DNA of 64,000 nucleotides from Lachnospiraceae bacterium (GTDB lineage: Bacteria > Bacillota > Clostridia > Lachnospirales > Lachnospiraceae), in NCBI GenBank assembly GCA_016281555.1, contig JAEEIV010000055.1, positions 1 through 64,000 on the forward strand, in the 5' to 3' direction. The notes below the pieces were generated by a model, which had not been told where the DNA came from, did no database searches, and was given only the letters and a program-made list of their open reading frames with translations. Shown here piece by piece: positions 27,487-36,933 of this stretch (its first letter is position 1; each line of letters begins with the position of its first letter). Position numbers and translations under genes: made by a program.

Positions 27487-28491
27487 TCAGTATCCGACCT
27501 TCTCCCAGCACTCGAACGGCGCAGCGATCTCTTCGGAGATGTAGACCTGCGTCTTCTTCGTCTGCAGCATCGAGCTCGGAACATAAGGCGTCACCGGACC
27601 GTGCGTCACGAGACGGGACGTCATTCTTTGCCACGAGGAGAACGTGCAGTTCGTCAAAAGTGCGTGGACCTCGATCCGCTCTTTCGCTCTCATCACATCC
27701 ACCGGGCCGATCGTAGCGGCTTTCGGCGGGACATTGGCGACGTCGCCGGACTGACCGAAGCAGCCGTGCAACGAATTCTGCATGACCGTCATCGGATGCA
27801 GCGTCACGATGCGGGCCGGAAGATTCAGCCATTCTTCAATGTCGTCACGAACGAATTCGGAGACCGGATCCACGAACGCCACGTGGCCCGTCCAGCCGGG
27901 GCTCGTCGAAATGATGTCCGCACCGCCTTCGGTCACGTCGTTGATGATCTTCGAATAATCGTTGATGTTCTTATTCGTCGGATAATGGACGTTCTCCATC
28001 GGCATGCGGAGCTTCGGATCGATCTGGTACACGAGATACTTCAGCATCGAATGCACGAAACCGCCCTCATAGGTCTCCGGGGCAATGTTCCCCTGATCGT
28101 CCGCCCATTCGTCTTCCGCGAAGACGTGGACCTTCGAGCAGTCGACCTTGAAATAGTTGATGAGCTGTGCAAGCGGGATGTAGGTGTCCGGCTCGGGGTT
28201 TCCGAGGATCATGGAGAACGGGCGGCCCGCCTCGGACGCTTCCTTCAGCCGTGAGAACAGCGTCGCAATGAGCACCGGATGCGGGTTCATCATGACCTTC
28301 ACGTTGAATTCCGGATGCCACCAGGGCTCTCTCTTCTCGAGGTCGGTGCCGGAAAGTTTCCGGACGCGCTCGCAGACTTCACGGTCCTTGAACGGAACGA
28401 ATTCCGAAGGATGGAAGGCGAATTTGGTCGCCGGATCGATGATGATGTCTTGCATATGTGGAATCCTCCTGAGATGGATTTGTTTACTCAA
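27487..28491 (-). CDS. Glucosamine-6-phosphate deaminase/isomerase-like (NagB superfamily)
   Basis: MILGNPEPDTYIPLAQLINYFKVDCSKVHVFAEDEWADDQG...GGADIISTSPGWTGHVAFVDP. Confidence 0.8.
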   Translation of the reverse strand: MSKQIHLRRIPHMQDIIIDPATKFAFHPSEFVPFKDREVCERVRKLSGTDLEKREPWWHPEFNVKVMMNPHPVLIATLFSRLKEASEAGRPFSMILGNPEPDTYIPLAQLINYFKVDCSKVHVFAEDEWADDQGNIAPETYEGGFVHSMLKYLVYQIDPKLRMPMENVHYPTNKNINDYSKIINDVTEGGADIISTSPGWTGHVAFVDPVSEFVRDDIEEWLNLPARIVTLHPMTVMQNSLHGCFGQSGDVANVPPKAATIGPVDVMRAKERIEVHALLTNCTFSSWQRMTSRLVTHGPVTPYVPSSMLQTKKTQVYISEEIAAPFECWEKVGY

Positions 28492-28918
28492 ACTTCAGCT
28501 CGCCGAAATCCGCCGGACGGTGAAACGTCTTCCCTTCCGTGACCGGACTCCAGGCCAGATAATGCGGGTGTACGGTTTTGTCTCCGCATTTGTAAAAGTT
28601 TCCGTAGATCTTTTTTTCGGAATGCGCCGTGTAACGCGGAAAAAGGCGCCTTATGAAGGCGTGCGGTATCTGATACGTAATCGTCCATCCGTTCCCGTTT
28701 CGCGTGATTTTGCGGCCAAAAGGATCGTTCTCGAGAGGCATGAGACGAACGAGGTCCGGAATGCCCGTTCCGATCCCCAGAAACAGGAGTCCGTTCGGGT
28801 TGAATTCGACGTTCAGGTAGCGGGGATCCCAAAGCGCCGTATCGATCGCGGCCGCAGGCATCGAACGCAAGTCTTCTCTTGTCCCTTTTCGAACCGTATA
28901 CGTCTTCATTCTTTTCAC
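28484..28918 (-). CDS. Carbohydrate-binding family 9-like (CBM9-like) protein
   Basis: NGLLFLGIGTGIPDLVRL...WTITYQIPHAFIRRLFP...GNFYKCGDKTVHPHYLAWSPVTEGKTFHRPADFGELKFE. Confidence 0.75.
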   Translation of the reverse strand: MKRMKTYTVRKGTREDLRSMPAAAIDTALWDPRYLNVEFNPNGLLFLGIGTGIPDLVRLMPLENDPFGRKITRNGNGWTITYQIPHAFIRRLFPRYTAHSEKKIYGNFYKCGDKTVHPHYLAWSPVTEGKTFHRPADFGELKFE

Positions 28919-30066
28919 GCTTCGATGAGTTTCCCTTCGAACACGACCTGCTTCAGCTCATACTCTCCGTCAATGACGATGAGGTCCGCCCGTTTTCCGG
29001 TCTTGATCTCGCCGCGATCCGTGAATCCCGTCGCGTCCGCCGGGTTTTTGCTCGCCATCTTAAAAATCTCCGGCATTTCGGCGCCCGTGTGCTTCGAAAA
29101 GTTCTTTGCAGCCTGCAGAAGCAGCAGTTTGCTCCCCGCGATCTCTCCCGCCCAGTCGAACAGGATGTCCGTCGCGCCCTCGTAATCTCCGGTCTCCGGC
29201 ACCGGACCGTCGAAGACGCAGGCGTCGGAAATCAGGATCACGCGGTCGTCGCCCTTGATCTTCCGGACGAGCCGCTGCATGTACGGATCGACGTGGATGC
29301 CCATCCGGTCGGAAATGATCTCCGCATAGATCTCATCGTGGTACCAGACGCATTCGTCCACACAGACACCGCGGCATTCGGGATATTTCGGAAGCGTGCC
29401 GGTCGCGTTCGTGTGATGCGTTCCGATGCAGAGTCCGTACGGCATCAGCGCTTCGATCTCGCAGGGCGTCGCCTCGCTGTGACCGACCGCAAACCGCACC
29501 GAGGGATTGATCTTCTTCGCATCCTTCACGAACTCCTCGATGTTTTCCCGTTCCGGCGCAACGACCCAGACCTTCGCGTCTTCGCCCGCCGCTTCGAGAA
29601 CCGGCATATAGTCTTCCCGCCTGACCGGTCCCTTCCACGGATTGCTCTCCCGGTCGCAGCCTAACTTCGGGTTCATGTACGGCGCTTCTGTGTAGAAGCC
29701 GGCGACGTTCGGCGTCTTTCCGGTGTGCATTGCCGCCTTGATGACGGCGAAGTTTTCGACGAGTTCGTCCTTCGTCATGCTGAAATACAGCGTCGGCAAC
29801 ACAGTCGTAGTGCCGTTTTTTAAGAGCGCGGCGGCCGCCTTTTCCGGATCCTCGTAAAACCAGATCCCGCATCCGGCATGGCAATGAATGTCCACGAGGC
29901 CGGGGCCGACGAACAGCCCTTTTGCATCGTAAACTTCCGCTCCGGAAAGGTCCGGGCAGTCCTTCATTGCCCCGAATCCCGTGATGACGCCGTTTTCGGC
30001 GGTCACGAACGATTCCGGCTGCAAACGGTCCGTTAACACGAGCGTCGCATGGATGATGGCCAACAT
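28915..30066 (-). CDS. nagA: N-acetylglucosamine-6-phosphate deacetylase
   Basis: GPGLVDIHCHAGCG...GFYTEAPYMNPKLG...VGHSEATP...GTHHTNATG...LISDACVFDG. Confidence 0.88.
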   Translation of the reverse strand: MLAIIHATLVLTDRLQPESFVTAENGVITGFGAMKDCPDLSGAEVYDAKGLFVGPGLVDIHCHAGCGIWFYEDPEKAAAALLKNGTTTVLPTLYFSMTKDELVENFAVIKAAMHTGKTPNVAGFYTEAPYMNPKLGCDRESNPWKGPVRREDYMPVLEAAGEDAKVWVVAPERENIEEFVKDAKKINPSVRFAVGHSEATPCEIEALMPYGLCIGTHHTNATGTLPKYPECRGVCVDECVWYHDEIYAEIISDRMGIHVDPYMQRLVRKIKGDDRVILISDACVFDGPVPETGDYEGATDILFDWAGEIAGSKLLLLQAAKNFSKHTGAEMPEIFKMASKNPADATGFTDRGEIKTGKRADLIVIDGEYELKQVVFEGKLIEA

Positions 30067-30084
30067 GGTACCGATTCCTCTTTG

Positions 30085-31071
30085 TTATTTCGTCATGTCG
30101 AACCGGAAGACTTCCTCTCCCGATTCCTCGATTTTCTGTAACACCAGCCCGGCGAACGCAACGTCGAGCATGCCGGTGCCGATGATCTGCGCGTAAATGC
30201 GGTCGTCCGGATCCGTCCGTCCTTTCATCTTCCCCGCCAGCACTTCCGGCACGACGATGTCGAAGGAATCCGCCGTGATCTCGCCCATCTCGGCCAGTTC
30301 CTTCAGATTCCCACGGTGGAGCGACTGTCCGACCTGGTCCACGGCGATCTTGTCCGCCTTCCGGACGACGTCAAACGACGTCTCGCGGAACGAGCCCATC
30401 GTCATAACGAGCGAGCCCTTCTTCAGCCACGGCTCCTCGACGAGATCCGCATTCGCGTTCGTGATCGTGATGACGACGTCGGATCCCCGGCAGGCTTCCT
30501 CATTGGAAGCGCATTTCACGAAGGTGAAGGGCGCATCCGAAAACCGGGCAATGAACCGGTCCATCGCCTCTTCGGAGATGTCCGCGAGGCGGATCTCCTT
30601 CATTTCAAGCACCTTGCTCATGCAGAGCAGGCTGAAATAGGCCATACGGCCGGTGCCGATGATCGTCACGACGTCGGTCTTCGCGGCCAGGACCTTCGCC
30701 ATCACGGCGGGCTGGCAGCCGGTTCGAAGATCGTTGATGTAGTCGCCGCTGACGAGCGCGCGAAGAATGCCGGTCCGGGAATCCGTCACCAGCACGTTCG
30801 CCTTGATGAACGGGAGTCCGAGCGCCCGGTTTCCCTCATAGCCGCCGACGACCTTGATGCCGGCGGTGTCCGTCGGACCGATGTATGCGGGCATGGAGTT
30901 GAACCAGCCGGGCACGCCGAGTTCGGACATGTCGGTCGTGATCTTGTTCGGCATCACGACCTTGCCCTCGCCGTACCATCTCCAGGTATCTTCGACGCAT
31001 TTGATCCCGTCTTCGATCGATAAATGCCGGCGAACCGTTTCCTCGCCGATGATCATTGCCTTTTGTTCCAT
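30085..31071 (-). CDS. Ornithine cyclodeaminase / mu-crystallin family protein
   Basis: IGTGRMAYFSLLCMSKVLEMKEIRLADIS...GSDVVITITNANADLVEEPWLKKGSLVMTMGS. Confidence 0.88.
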   Translation of the reverse strand: MEQKAMIIGEETVRRHLSIEDGIKCVEDTWRWYGEGKVVMPNKITTDMSELGVPGWFNSMPAYIGPTDTAGIKVVGGYEGNRALGLPFIKANVLVTDSRTGILRALVSGDYINDLRTGCQPAVMAKVLAAKTDVVTIIGTGRMAYFSLLCMSKVLEMKEIRLADISEEAMDRFIARFSDAPFTFVKCASNEEACRGSDVVITITNANADLVEEPWLKKGSLVMTMGSFRETSFDVVRKADKIAVDQVGQSLHRGNLKELAEMGEITADSFDIVVPEVLAGKMKGRTDPDDRIYAQIIGTGMLDVAFAGLVLQKIEESGEEVFRFDMTK

Positions 31072-31232
31072 TTTACTCTATCTCTCCCTCTCTTTCAATA
31101 CGGTAAAGGATCGCAGAATCAGCGCCTCTTTCCTCTGCAATGCGAGCCGGATGACGAGACCGGCGGGTTCTGTCTTCATATTACAGTAAGACGATGCTTT
31201 TCGCAAGGAAAACCGGGTCGTTGGGCCTTTTC

Positions 31233-31261
31233 TTGACGGTTTCGCGGAAATCTGTTATTGT
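31233..31261 (+). promoter_or_regulatory. Sigma70-type promoter
   Basis: TTGACG-17 bp-TATTGT upstream of ATG 31338 with AGGAAAGGAG RBS. Confidence 0.6.
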
Positions 31262-31337
31262 AAGAAATGCGGAGGGCGCCGCGGATGACGCGTAAAGCCG
31301 GCAGGGCGCCGCAGCCGTCAGGAAAGGAGTCAGAATC

Positions 31338-31757
31338 ATGGAAGAATCCAAACTTGATGCTTTCATCAAATTACAGAAAAAACAGCTGCTGGTCAGCCGG
31401 ATCAGTCTCATAACAGCCGCCGTATTCATCGCTTTGATCGTCGCGGGCGGAATCCTCGCATTCGGTGCTTTCGGCCGGGAGATGGAGGTCCTGAAACAGC
31501 AGAATGAAGAATTGAGGATCGCCGTCGAGGAAAACGGTGATTTCGACGTGATGCCTCTCGTCACCGCGCTGAACGACGTTGCGGGCAAAATCGATTTTGA
31601 GGACTTCAACAAGACCGTCGTTGCCCTGAAAGAAGCTGCGGCAAACCTGTCGAAGATCGACACGGAGCATCTGAACACGCTCATCGAAGACCTGGATCAG
31701 GCTTCGACGGGATTGAACAGCATCATCGGGAAATTCCGGAAGCTCTTCGGGGGCTGA
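31338..31757 (+). CDS. Small single-TM protein with coiled-coil-like periplasmic/extracellular segment
   Basis: TM ISLITAAVFIALIVAGGILAFGAF followed by heptad-like FNKTVVALKEAAANLSKIDTEHLNTLIEDL. Confidence 0.75.
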   Translation: MEESKLDAFIKLQKKQLLVSRISLITAAVFIALIVAGGILAFGAFGREMEVLKQQNEELRIAVEENGDFDVMPLVTALNDVAGKIDFEDFNKTVVALKEAAANLSKIDTEHLNTLIEDLDQASTGLNSIIGKFRKLFGG

Positions 31758-31773
31758 CCGGCTGGGCGGTATG

Positions 31774-32934
31774 CTATACAGGGAGCGTCCCCCGGGATAG
31801 CTGCACGAGCGTTTCTGCGTGCTCGCTCCACCCGAACATGTCGTAGGGCCGGATCCGTTTTACTTCGTATCCGTGTTCCGTGAAAAACTGAAGATCTCTG
31901 GAAAGCGTCTCCGGATTGCAGGACACATAGATGACCCGCTCCGGAGATACTTTTATGACGGCGTCCATGAACGCTTCCGTCGAGCCGGAGCGCGGCGGAT
32001 CCATGAGAACGACGTCCGCATGCTCTTTTTCGGCGGCCATGCCCTGCAGAAACGCTCCGGCGTCTCCCCTGAAGAACCGGGCGTTTTCGATGCCGTTCGC
32101 CTTCGCATTGCCGATCGCGTCCCGGACGGCGTCCGGATTCAGCTCAATGCCGATGACCTTCCCCGCCCGTTTCGCGAGGGAAAGACCGATCGTGCCGATG
32201 CCGGAATAAGCGTCGATCACGGTCTCCGTGCCCGTAAGCGCCGCAAATTCCGCCACGCCGGCGTACAGTTTCTCCGTCATCGGGGAATTGACCTGATAAA
32301 AGGAGGAGGGAGAAATCGAAAAGGTGAGGCCGGACAGGCGGTCTTTGATCCGCCCGGGGCCGTACAGCACCTTCGTCTGATCGCCGAGCACCATGCCGGT
32401 ATCCCGGGCATTGACGTTCAATGCGACCGTCGTGATCTCCGGATGCGCCGCGCGGAGCGCCTTCACGAAATCGTTCTTTCCGGGCAGGATCGGAGAAGTC
32501 AGGACGAAGACGACCATGATCTCGCCCGTCGCATGTCCCCTCCGGACGAGGACGTGCCGGAACAGCCCGTTTTTCCGGGTTTCGTCATAGACGGTATAGC
32601 GGAAGGACCGGATCAGTTTTTCCGACGTCTCAATGATCTTCTGGGCGGCGGCGTCCTCCAAAAGGCAATGTCCCGCCGGGACGACCTTCCTCGTCCCCTC
32701 CTCATAAAAGCCGGAACAGACGGTCCCGTCCTTTTTCCGGTAATAGACGTGGTGAACTTTGTTCCGGTAATGGAACGGGTCTTTCATGCCGACGATCGGC
32801 TCGATCCCGTGAAACTTCCCGAGAAGTTCCCTGACCCGCGCTTCCTTTTCCTTAAGCGAGTCCTCATACAGAATGCCGGCATACCGGCAACCACCGCATT
32901 TGTCCGCGATTTTGCAGTTCAACTGATCTTTCAT
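31774..32934 (-). CDS. rlmD: 23S rRNA (uracil-5-)-methyltransferase, TrmA/RlmD family
   Basis: Fe-S-like KCGGCRYAGI; VIDAYSGIGTIGLSLAKRAGKVIGIELNPDAV; DPPRSGSTE; VSCNPETLSRDL. Confidence 0.88.
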   Translation of the reverse strand: MKDQLNCKIADKCGGCRYAGILYEDSLKEKEARVRELLGKFHGIEPIVGMKDPFHYRNKVHHVYYRKKDGTVCSGFYEEGTRKVVPAGHCLLEDAAAQKIIETSEKLIRSFRYTVYDETRKNGLFRHVLVRRGHATGEIMVVFVLTSPILPGKNDFVKALRAAHPEITTVALNVNARDTGMVLGDQTKVLYGPGRIKDRLSGLTFSISPSSFYQVNSPMTEKLYAGVAEFAALTGTETVIDAYSGIGTIGLSLAKRAGKVIGIELNPDAVRDAIGNAKANGIENARFFRGDAGAFLQGMAAEKEHADVVLMDPPRSGSTEAFMDAVIKVSPERVIYVSCNPETLSRDLQFFTEHGYEVKRIRPYDMFGWSEHAETLVQLSRGTLPV

Positions 32935-32959
32935 ACGATCTTGTTTTCTTTCAAAAAGA

Positions 32960-32994
32960 GAAACCCCGCCGGCAGTCTGCCGAAGCGGGGTTTC
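32960..32994 (-). terminator. Rho-independent terminator of the M20 hydrolase gene
   Basis: GAAACCCCGC...GCGGGGTTTC, followed on minus strand by TCTTTTTG. Confidence 0.8.
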
Positions 32995-33007
32995 CGGTAA
33001 TGATAAG

Positions 33008-34414
33008 TTACAGTTTGCTGATCGCCTTCGGCTTCACGTCTGCCGGGATCGGCGGCTCATAGCCGGTCGGCGCCACGTTCTCCAGATGCTCTTTCTTCGC
33101 ATCTTCGAGCACTTCCGGATACTTGATGAGTTCCACGGCCGTCGCAGCCATGATCTTCGCGGCGTAGCGGGCCATCTTGTGTGCCCACGGACGTTTGCCC
33201 TGGGAAACGGCCTGCCAGGAATGCGCAGCCGTTCCGACCGCCCACGTCGCAGCGTTTAACTGAACGGTCGGGCAGACCCAGCTGACGTCGCCGACGTCCG
33301 TGGAGCCGTGCTGCTGATCGCTCGGTGCCAGCGGACGGACTTCGGGATGAAGCGGATTCTCGGGATCCACGCCCGGCATTCCGGCGAGCCCTGTCTTTGA
33401 CAGTTTCTTTGCAAATTCCAGATCCTCTTCGGTCGGAACCGGGACCGGGATCTCTTCCATTCTCGAATACATCACGTGAACGAGCACGTTGTTGATGACC
33501 GTATTCGAGCAGGCCTTGATGAACTCGTGAGACTCCTTCGTCTCCGTCATCAGCGCCGCGCCGGCCGCGATCTTGTTCACGCGTTCGTAGAGTTCCTTGA
33601 CTTCCTGATTCTTCGGCGCGCGGATGAGGTAGATCGCCTCCGCATGTCCCTGCACGACGTTCGGCGAATATCCGCCGGTATCGGTGATCGCGTAATGCAC
33701 CCGGCAATGATCCGTCATGTGCTCGCGCAGGAATTGCACGCCGACGTTCATGAGTTCCAGCGCATCTAATGCGCTTCTGCCCGCTTCCGGCTTGCCGCCC
33801 GCATGGGACGGAACGCCGTCGAAACGGTATACGACCTGATAATTGGCCAGGGAAAGATTCGTCTTCACGTTCGTCGTCGCCGCCGGATGCCATGTCACCG
33901 CCGCGTCGAGTTCGTCAAACGCGCCGTCTCTCGCCATGAACGACTTTCCGGAGCCGCCCTCTTCCGCCGGCGTACCGAAGAAGATGACCGTGCCTTCCGA
34001 CTTGGACTCTTCGAGATATTTCTTGATGCTGATGGCCGCGCCGACCGAAGCCATGCCGAACAGGTTATGACCGCAGCCCTGACCGCAAACCTTTCCGGGG
34101 ATCGGCTTCTTTTCAAAAGCTTCCGCTTCCTGCTGCAGGCCGCTGAGTGCGTCGAATTCTCCCAAAATGCCGATGACCGGCTTGCCGTGACCGAACCGCC
34201 CGCTGAAAGCCGTCGGGATCCCGGTCAGATTCTCTTCAACTTCGAAGCCCTCTTTCTTCAAAAGATCGACCATGTAGGCCGCCGATTTGAACTCCTCAAA
34301 CGCGGTCTCGGCATTGTCCCAAAGGTAATCGCCGAGGGCGTCCAGCATGTCCGCTTTTTCGTCAATGACGCTTAAGTACGGGTGCTTTTCCGGCACTGTG
34401 TTCTGCTCGCTCAT
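33008..34414 (-). CDS. M20 family amidohydrolase (AbgB-like, aminobenzoyl-glutamate utilisation type)
   Basis: Start at MSEQNTVPEK with RBS AAAGGAAGAAG; GILGEFDALSGLQQEA...GCGHNLFGMAS...GTPAEEGGSGK. Confidence 0.88.
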   Translation of the reverse strand: MSEQNTVPEKHPYLSVIDEKADMLDALGDYLWDNAETAFEEFKSAAYMVDLLKKEGFEVEENLTGIPTAFSGRFGHGKPVIGILGEFDALSGLQQEAEAFEKKPIPGKVCGQGCGHNLFGMASVGAAISIKKYLEESKSEGTVIFFGTPAEEGGSGKSFMARDGAFDELDAAVTWHPAATTNVKTNLSLANYQVVYRFDGVPSHAGGKPEAGRSALDALELMNVGVQFLREHMTDHCRVHYAITDTGGYSPNVVQGHAEAIYLIRAPKNQEVKELYERVNKIAAGAALMTETKESHEFIKACSNTVINNVLVHVMYSRMEEIPVPVPTEEDLEFAKKLSKTGLAGMPGVDPENPLHPEVRPLAPSDQQHGSTDVGDVSWVCPTVQLNAATWAVGTAAHSWQAVSQGKRPWAHKMARYAAKIMAATAVELIKYPEVLEDAKKEHLENVAPTGYEPPIPADVKPKAISKL

Positions 34415-34457
34415 GTCTCTTCTTCCTTTCAGAGAAATATGTTTTAGACTACTTGTC

Positions 34458-34486
34458 AGTATAGAATATGCGCCTCGAAAATGCAA
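34458..34486 (-). promoter_or_regulatory. Sigma70-type promoter of M20 hydrolase
   Basis: Minus strand TTGCAT-17 bp-TATACT. Confidence 0.7.
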
Positions 34487-34496
34487 TCATTTTCGG

Positions 34497-34525
34497 TTGA
34501 AAGAGGCGATTTCCTATGGTAAAAT
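34497..34525 (+). promoter_or_regulatory. Sigma70-type promoter of amidohydrolase
   Basis: TTGAAA-17 bp-TAAAAT. Confidence 0.7.
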
Positions 34526-34565
34526 ATTCTTGCAAAAAAAACAAAACATCCCCGGGAGGTCAATT

Positions 34566-35744
34566 ATGCTTTGCATTCGAAACGGTCAGATCCATGACGG
34601 CATCCACAAGGCCGCCAAAAAGGCGGACATTCTCATTGACGGAGGAAAAATCGTCAAAATCGGACAGAAACTTCCGGTTCCGAAAGGCACCGAGGAATTG
34701 GATGCCACGGGAAAGATGGTGTATCCGGGCTTCGTCGAAGCGCACGGTCACATCGGTCTCGACAATTACGGCATGGGGATAGAAGGCCATGATTATAACG
34801 AGTCGAACGACTCCGTGACCCCGCAGATGCGCGCGATCGACGGCATTCAGCCGGCCGATTTCGGTCTTCGCGAGGCGGCGGCCGCCGGTGTGACCACGAT
34901 CGGAACGGGCCCCGGCAGCGCGAACGTGCTCGGCGGCACCTTCGTCGCGATCAAGACGGTCGGCGTCCGCGTCGACGACATGGTCGTGAAGAACCCCGTC
35001 GCGATGAAATGCGCATTCGGCGAAAACCCGAAGCGGGTCCACAAGGGCAAATCCGTCGACACCCGGATGGGCAATGCGGCGAAACTCCGCGAGGCGCTCA
35101 CGAAGGCACGCGAATACCTGAAGAAAAAGGAAGCCGCCGAAGCCGACGACTCCAAAAAGGAACCGACTTTTGATTTCAAGTGCGAGTCATTGATCCCCGT
35201 CCTGAAGAAGGAGATCCCGCTGAAGGCGCACGCCCACCAGCTGAACGACATGTTCACGGCCATCCGGATCGCAAAGGAATTCGACGTGGACCTGACGCTG
35301 GAGCATTGCACGGAAGGACACCTTGCGCCGGAACTGTTCGCAGCGGAAGGTTATCCGATGGCAGTCGGTCCGACGTTCGGAAGCGCCACGAAAATTGAGC
35401 TCCGCAGGAAGACCTGGGAAACCCCGGGCATTCTCGACAAAGCGGGCTGCAAGGTCTCGATCATCACCGACAGCCCCGTCATTCCGCAGAAGTACCTGCC
35501 GCTCTGCGCCGGACTTGCCGTGAAAGCCGGCATGGATCCGTTCCACGCCCTGCAGGCGATTACGATCAATCCCGCGAAGCACCTCGGCATCGCGGACCGC
35601 GTCGGTTCCATCGAAGCCGGCAAGGACGCCGATCTCGTCATCACGAACGGCAATCCGTTCACCCCCGAGACGACGGTCCTCCACGTCTTCATCAACGGCA
35701 ACCCCGTTGATCTCAAACCCGCCGATACGACGACAGTGATATAA
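34566..35744 (+). CDS. Amidohydrolase family protein (imidazolonepropionase/dihydroorotase-like)
   Basis: Start MLCIRNGQIHDG after GGGAGGT; MVYPGFVEAHGHIGLDNYG...KAHAHQLNDM...LEHCTEGHL...ITINPAKHLGIADRVGSIEAGKDADLVI. Confidence 0.9.
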   Translation: MLCIRNGQIHDGIHKAAKKADILIDGGKIVKIGQKLPVPKGTEELDATGKMVYPGFVEAHGHIGLDNYGMGIEGHDYNESNDSVTPQMRAIDGIQPADFGLREAAAAGVTTIGTGPGSANVLGGTFVAIKTVGVRVDDMVVKNPVAMKCAFGENPKRVHKGKSVDTRMGNAAKLREALTKAREYLKKKEAAEADDSKKEPTFDFKCESLIPVLKKEIPLKAHAHQLNDMFTAIRIAKEFDVDLTLEHCTEGHLAPELFAAEGYPMAVGPTFGSATKIELRRKTWETPGILDKAGCKVSIITDSPVIPQKYLPLCAGLAVKAGMDPFHALQAITINPAKHLGIADRVGSIEAGKDADLVITNGNPFTPETTVLHVFINGNPVDLKPADTTTVI

Positions 35745-35751
35745 AGGCATC

Positions 35752-35794
35752 AAAAAGCCGGGGGTCTGCAAAATCGCAGGCCCCCGGCTTTTTA
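35752..35794. terminator. Bidirectional rho-independent terminator
   Basis: AAAAAGCCGGGGGTCTGC-AAAATC-GCAGGCCCCCGGCTTTTT between convergent genes. Confidence 0.92.
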
Positions 35795-35801
35795 TACCCT
35801 C

Positions 35802-36914
35802 TTAATCCGATATATCCGCGTCAAGCGTAATACAAACCGAATACTCGGGATAATGCTGCTGGATCTCGTCGTGAAGTTCTGCCATGCGCGCCTCCCGGTT
35901 CTTGACCGAGAAGTCGATGACCATGTCGAACTGGATGATCTTCGTTTCCTCGAAGAGCCGGAATCCGTGCATTTCCAGCACTTCCGGATGGACGCTGAGG
36001 AGCGAGCGGATCTCGCTCTCCACGGCCTTCGGCAGGTCCTTCGTTTCATTGACGGCGTAGACCGAGAGCCCGGCCATGATGACGCCGGTGTCCTCGTAGA
36101 CTTTCCCCGCGATCTTCCGTTCCAATACGTCGAGTTCTTCCGCCGTCATCGTTTCCGCCACGGCAATGTGTGCCGAACCCATGTATTTCTCCGGACCGTA
36201 ATCGTGCAGGATGAGGTCGAACACGCCCTGCACTTCCGGGAAGGACGCCATGCTTTCCCGGACCTTTTTCGTGATCTCCGAATCGACGCGTCTTCCGAGG
36301 ATGTCACCCGCGGCGTCCTTTAATACGTCAAACCCGGACTTCAGGATGAAAAGCGAGATGACGGCGCCGAGCCACGCCTCAATGTTGACGCGGAAGAGGA
36401 GAAAGATGACGGCGCCGACGAGCACCGACGTCGAAATGACCGCGTCGAACAGTGCGTCGGTTCCGGACGCCTTCAGGGTATCGGATTTCACGTCTTTCCC
36501 GGTCTTCTTGAAATACAGGCCGAGGAAGATCTTCACGACGACCGCCGCGCCGACCACGATGAACGAATAGATCGAATGATCCGGCACCTCGGGAGTGATG
36601 ATCTTCTTGATCGACTCCACGAGCGCCGTCACGCCGGCGTACAAGATGATCACGCCGATGATCATTGCGCTTAAATGCTCGATCCGTCCGTGTCCGAGCG
36701 GATGCTTCCGGTCGGGGGAACGCCCCGCCAGTTTCGTGCCGACGATCGTCACGACGGACGACAGGGCGTCCGTCAGGTTGTTGACTGCATCCAGAATCAT
36801 TGAAACCGAATGCGCGAACAGCCCGACCGCCGCCTTGAAGCCGGAAAGCAATACGTTTGCCACGATCCCGAGAATGCTGGTCCGGACGATCGTTTTTTCA
36901 CGGTTCATTGCCAA
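35802..36914 (-). CDS. Cation diffusion facilitator family transporter
   Basis: SVSMILDAVNNLTDALSSVVTIVGTKLAGRSPDRKHPLGHGRIEHLSAM typical CDF. Confidence 0.93.
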   Translation of the reverse strand: MAMNREKTIVRTSILGIVANVLLSGFKAAVGLFAHSVSMILDAVNNLTDALSSVVTIVGTKLAGRSPDRKHPLGHGRIEHLSAMIIGVIILYAGVTALVESIKKIITPEVPDHSIYSFIVVGAAVVVKIFLGLYFKKTGKDVKSDTLKASGTDALFDAVISTSVLVGAVIFLLFRVNIEAWLGAVISLFILKSGFDVLKDAAGDILGRRVDSEITKKVRESMASFPEVQGVFDLILHDYGPEKYMGSAHIAVAETMTAEELDVLERKIAGKVYEDTGVIMAGLSVYAVNETKDLPKAVESEIRSLLSVHPEVLEMHGFRLFEETKIIQFDMVIDFSVKNREARMAELHDEIQQHYPEYSVCITLDADISD

Positions 36915-36933
36915 AAACGCTTCCTTTCACTGC

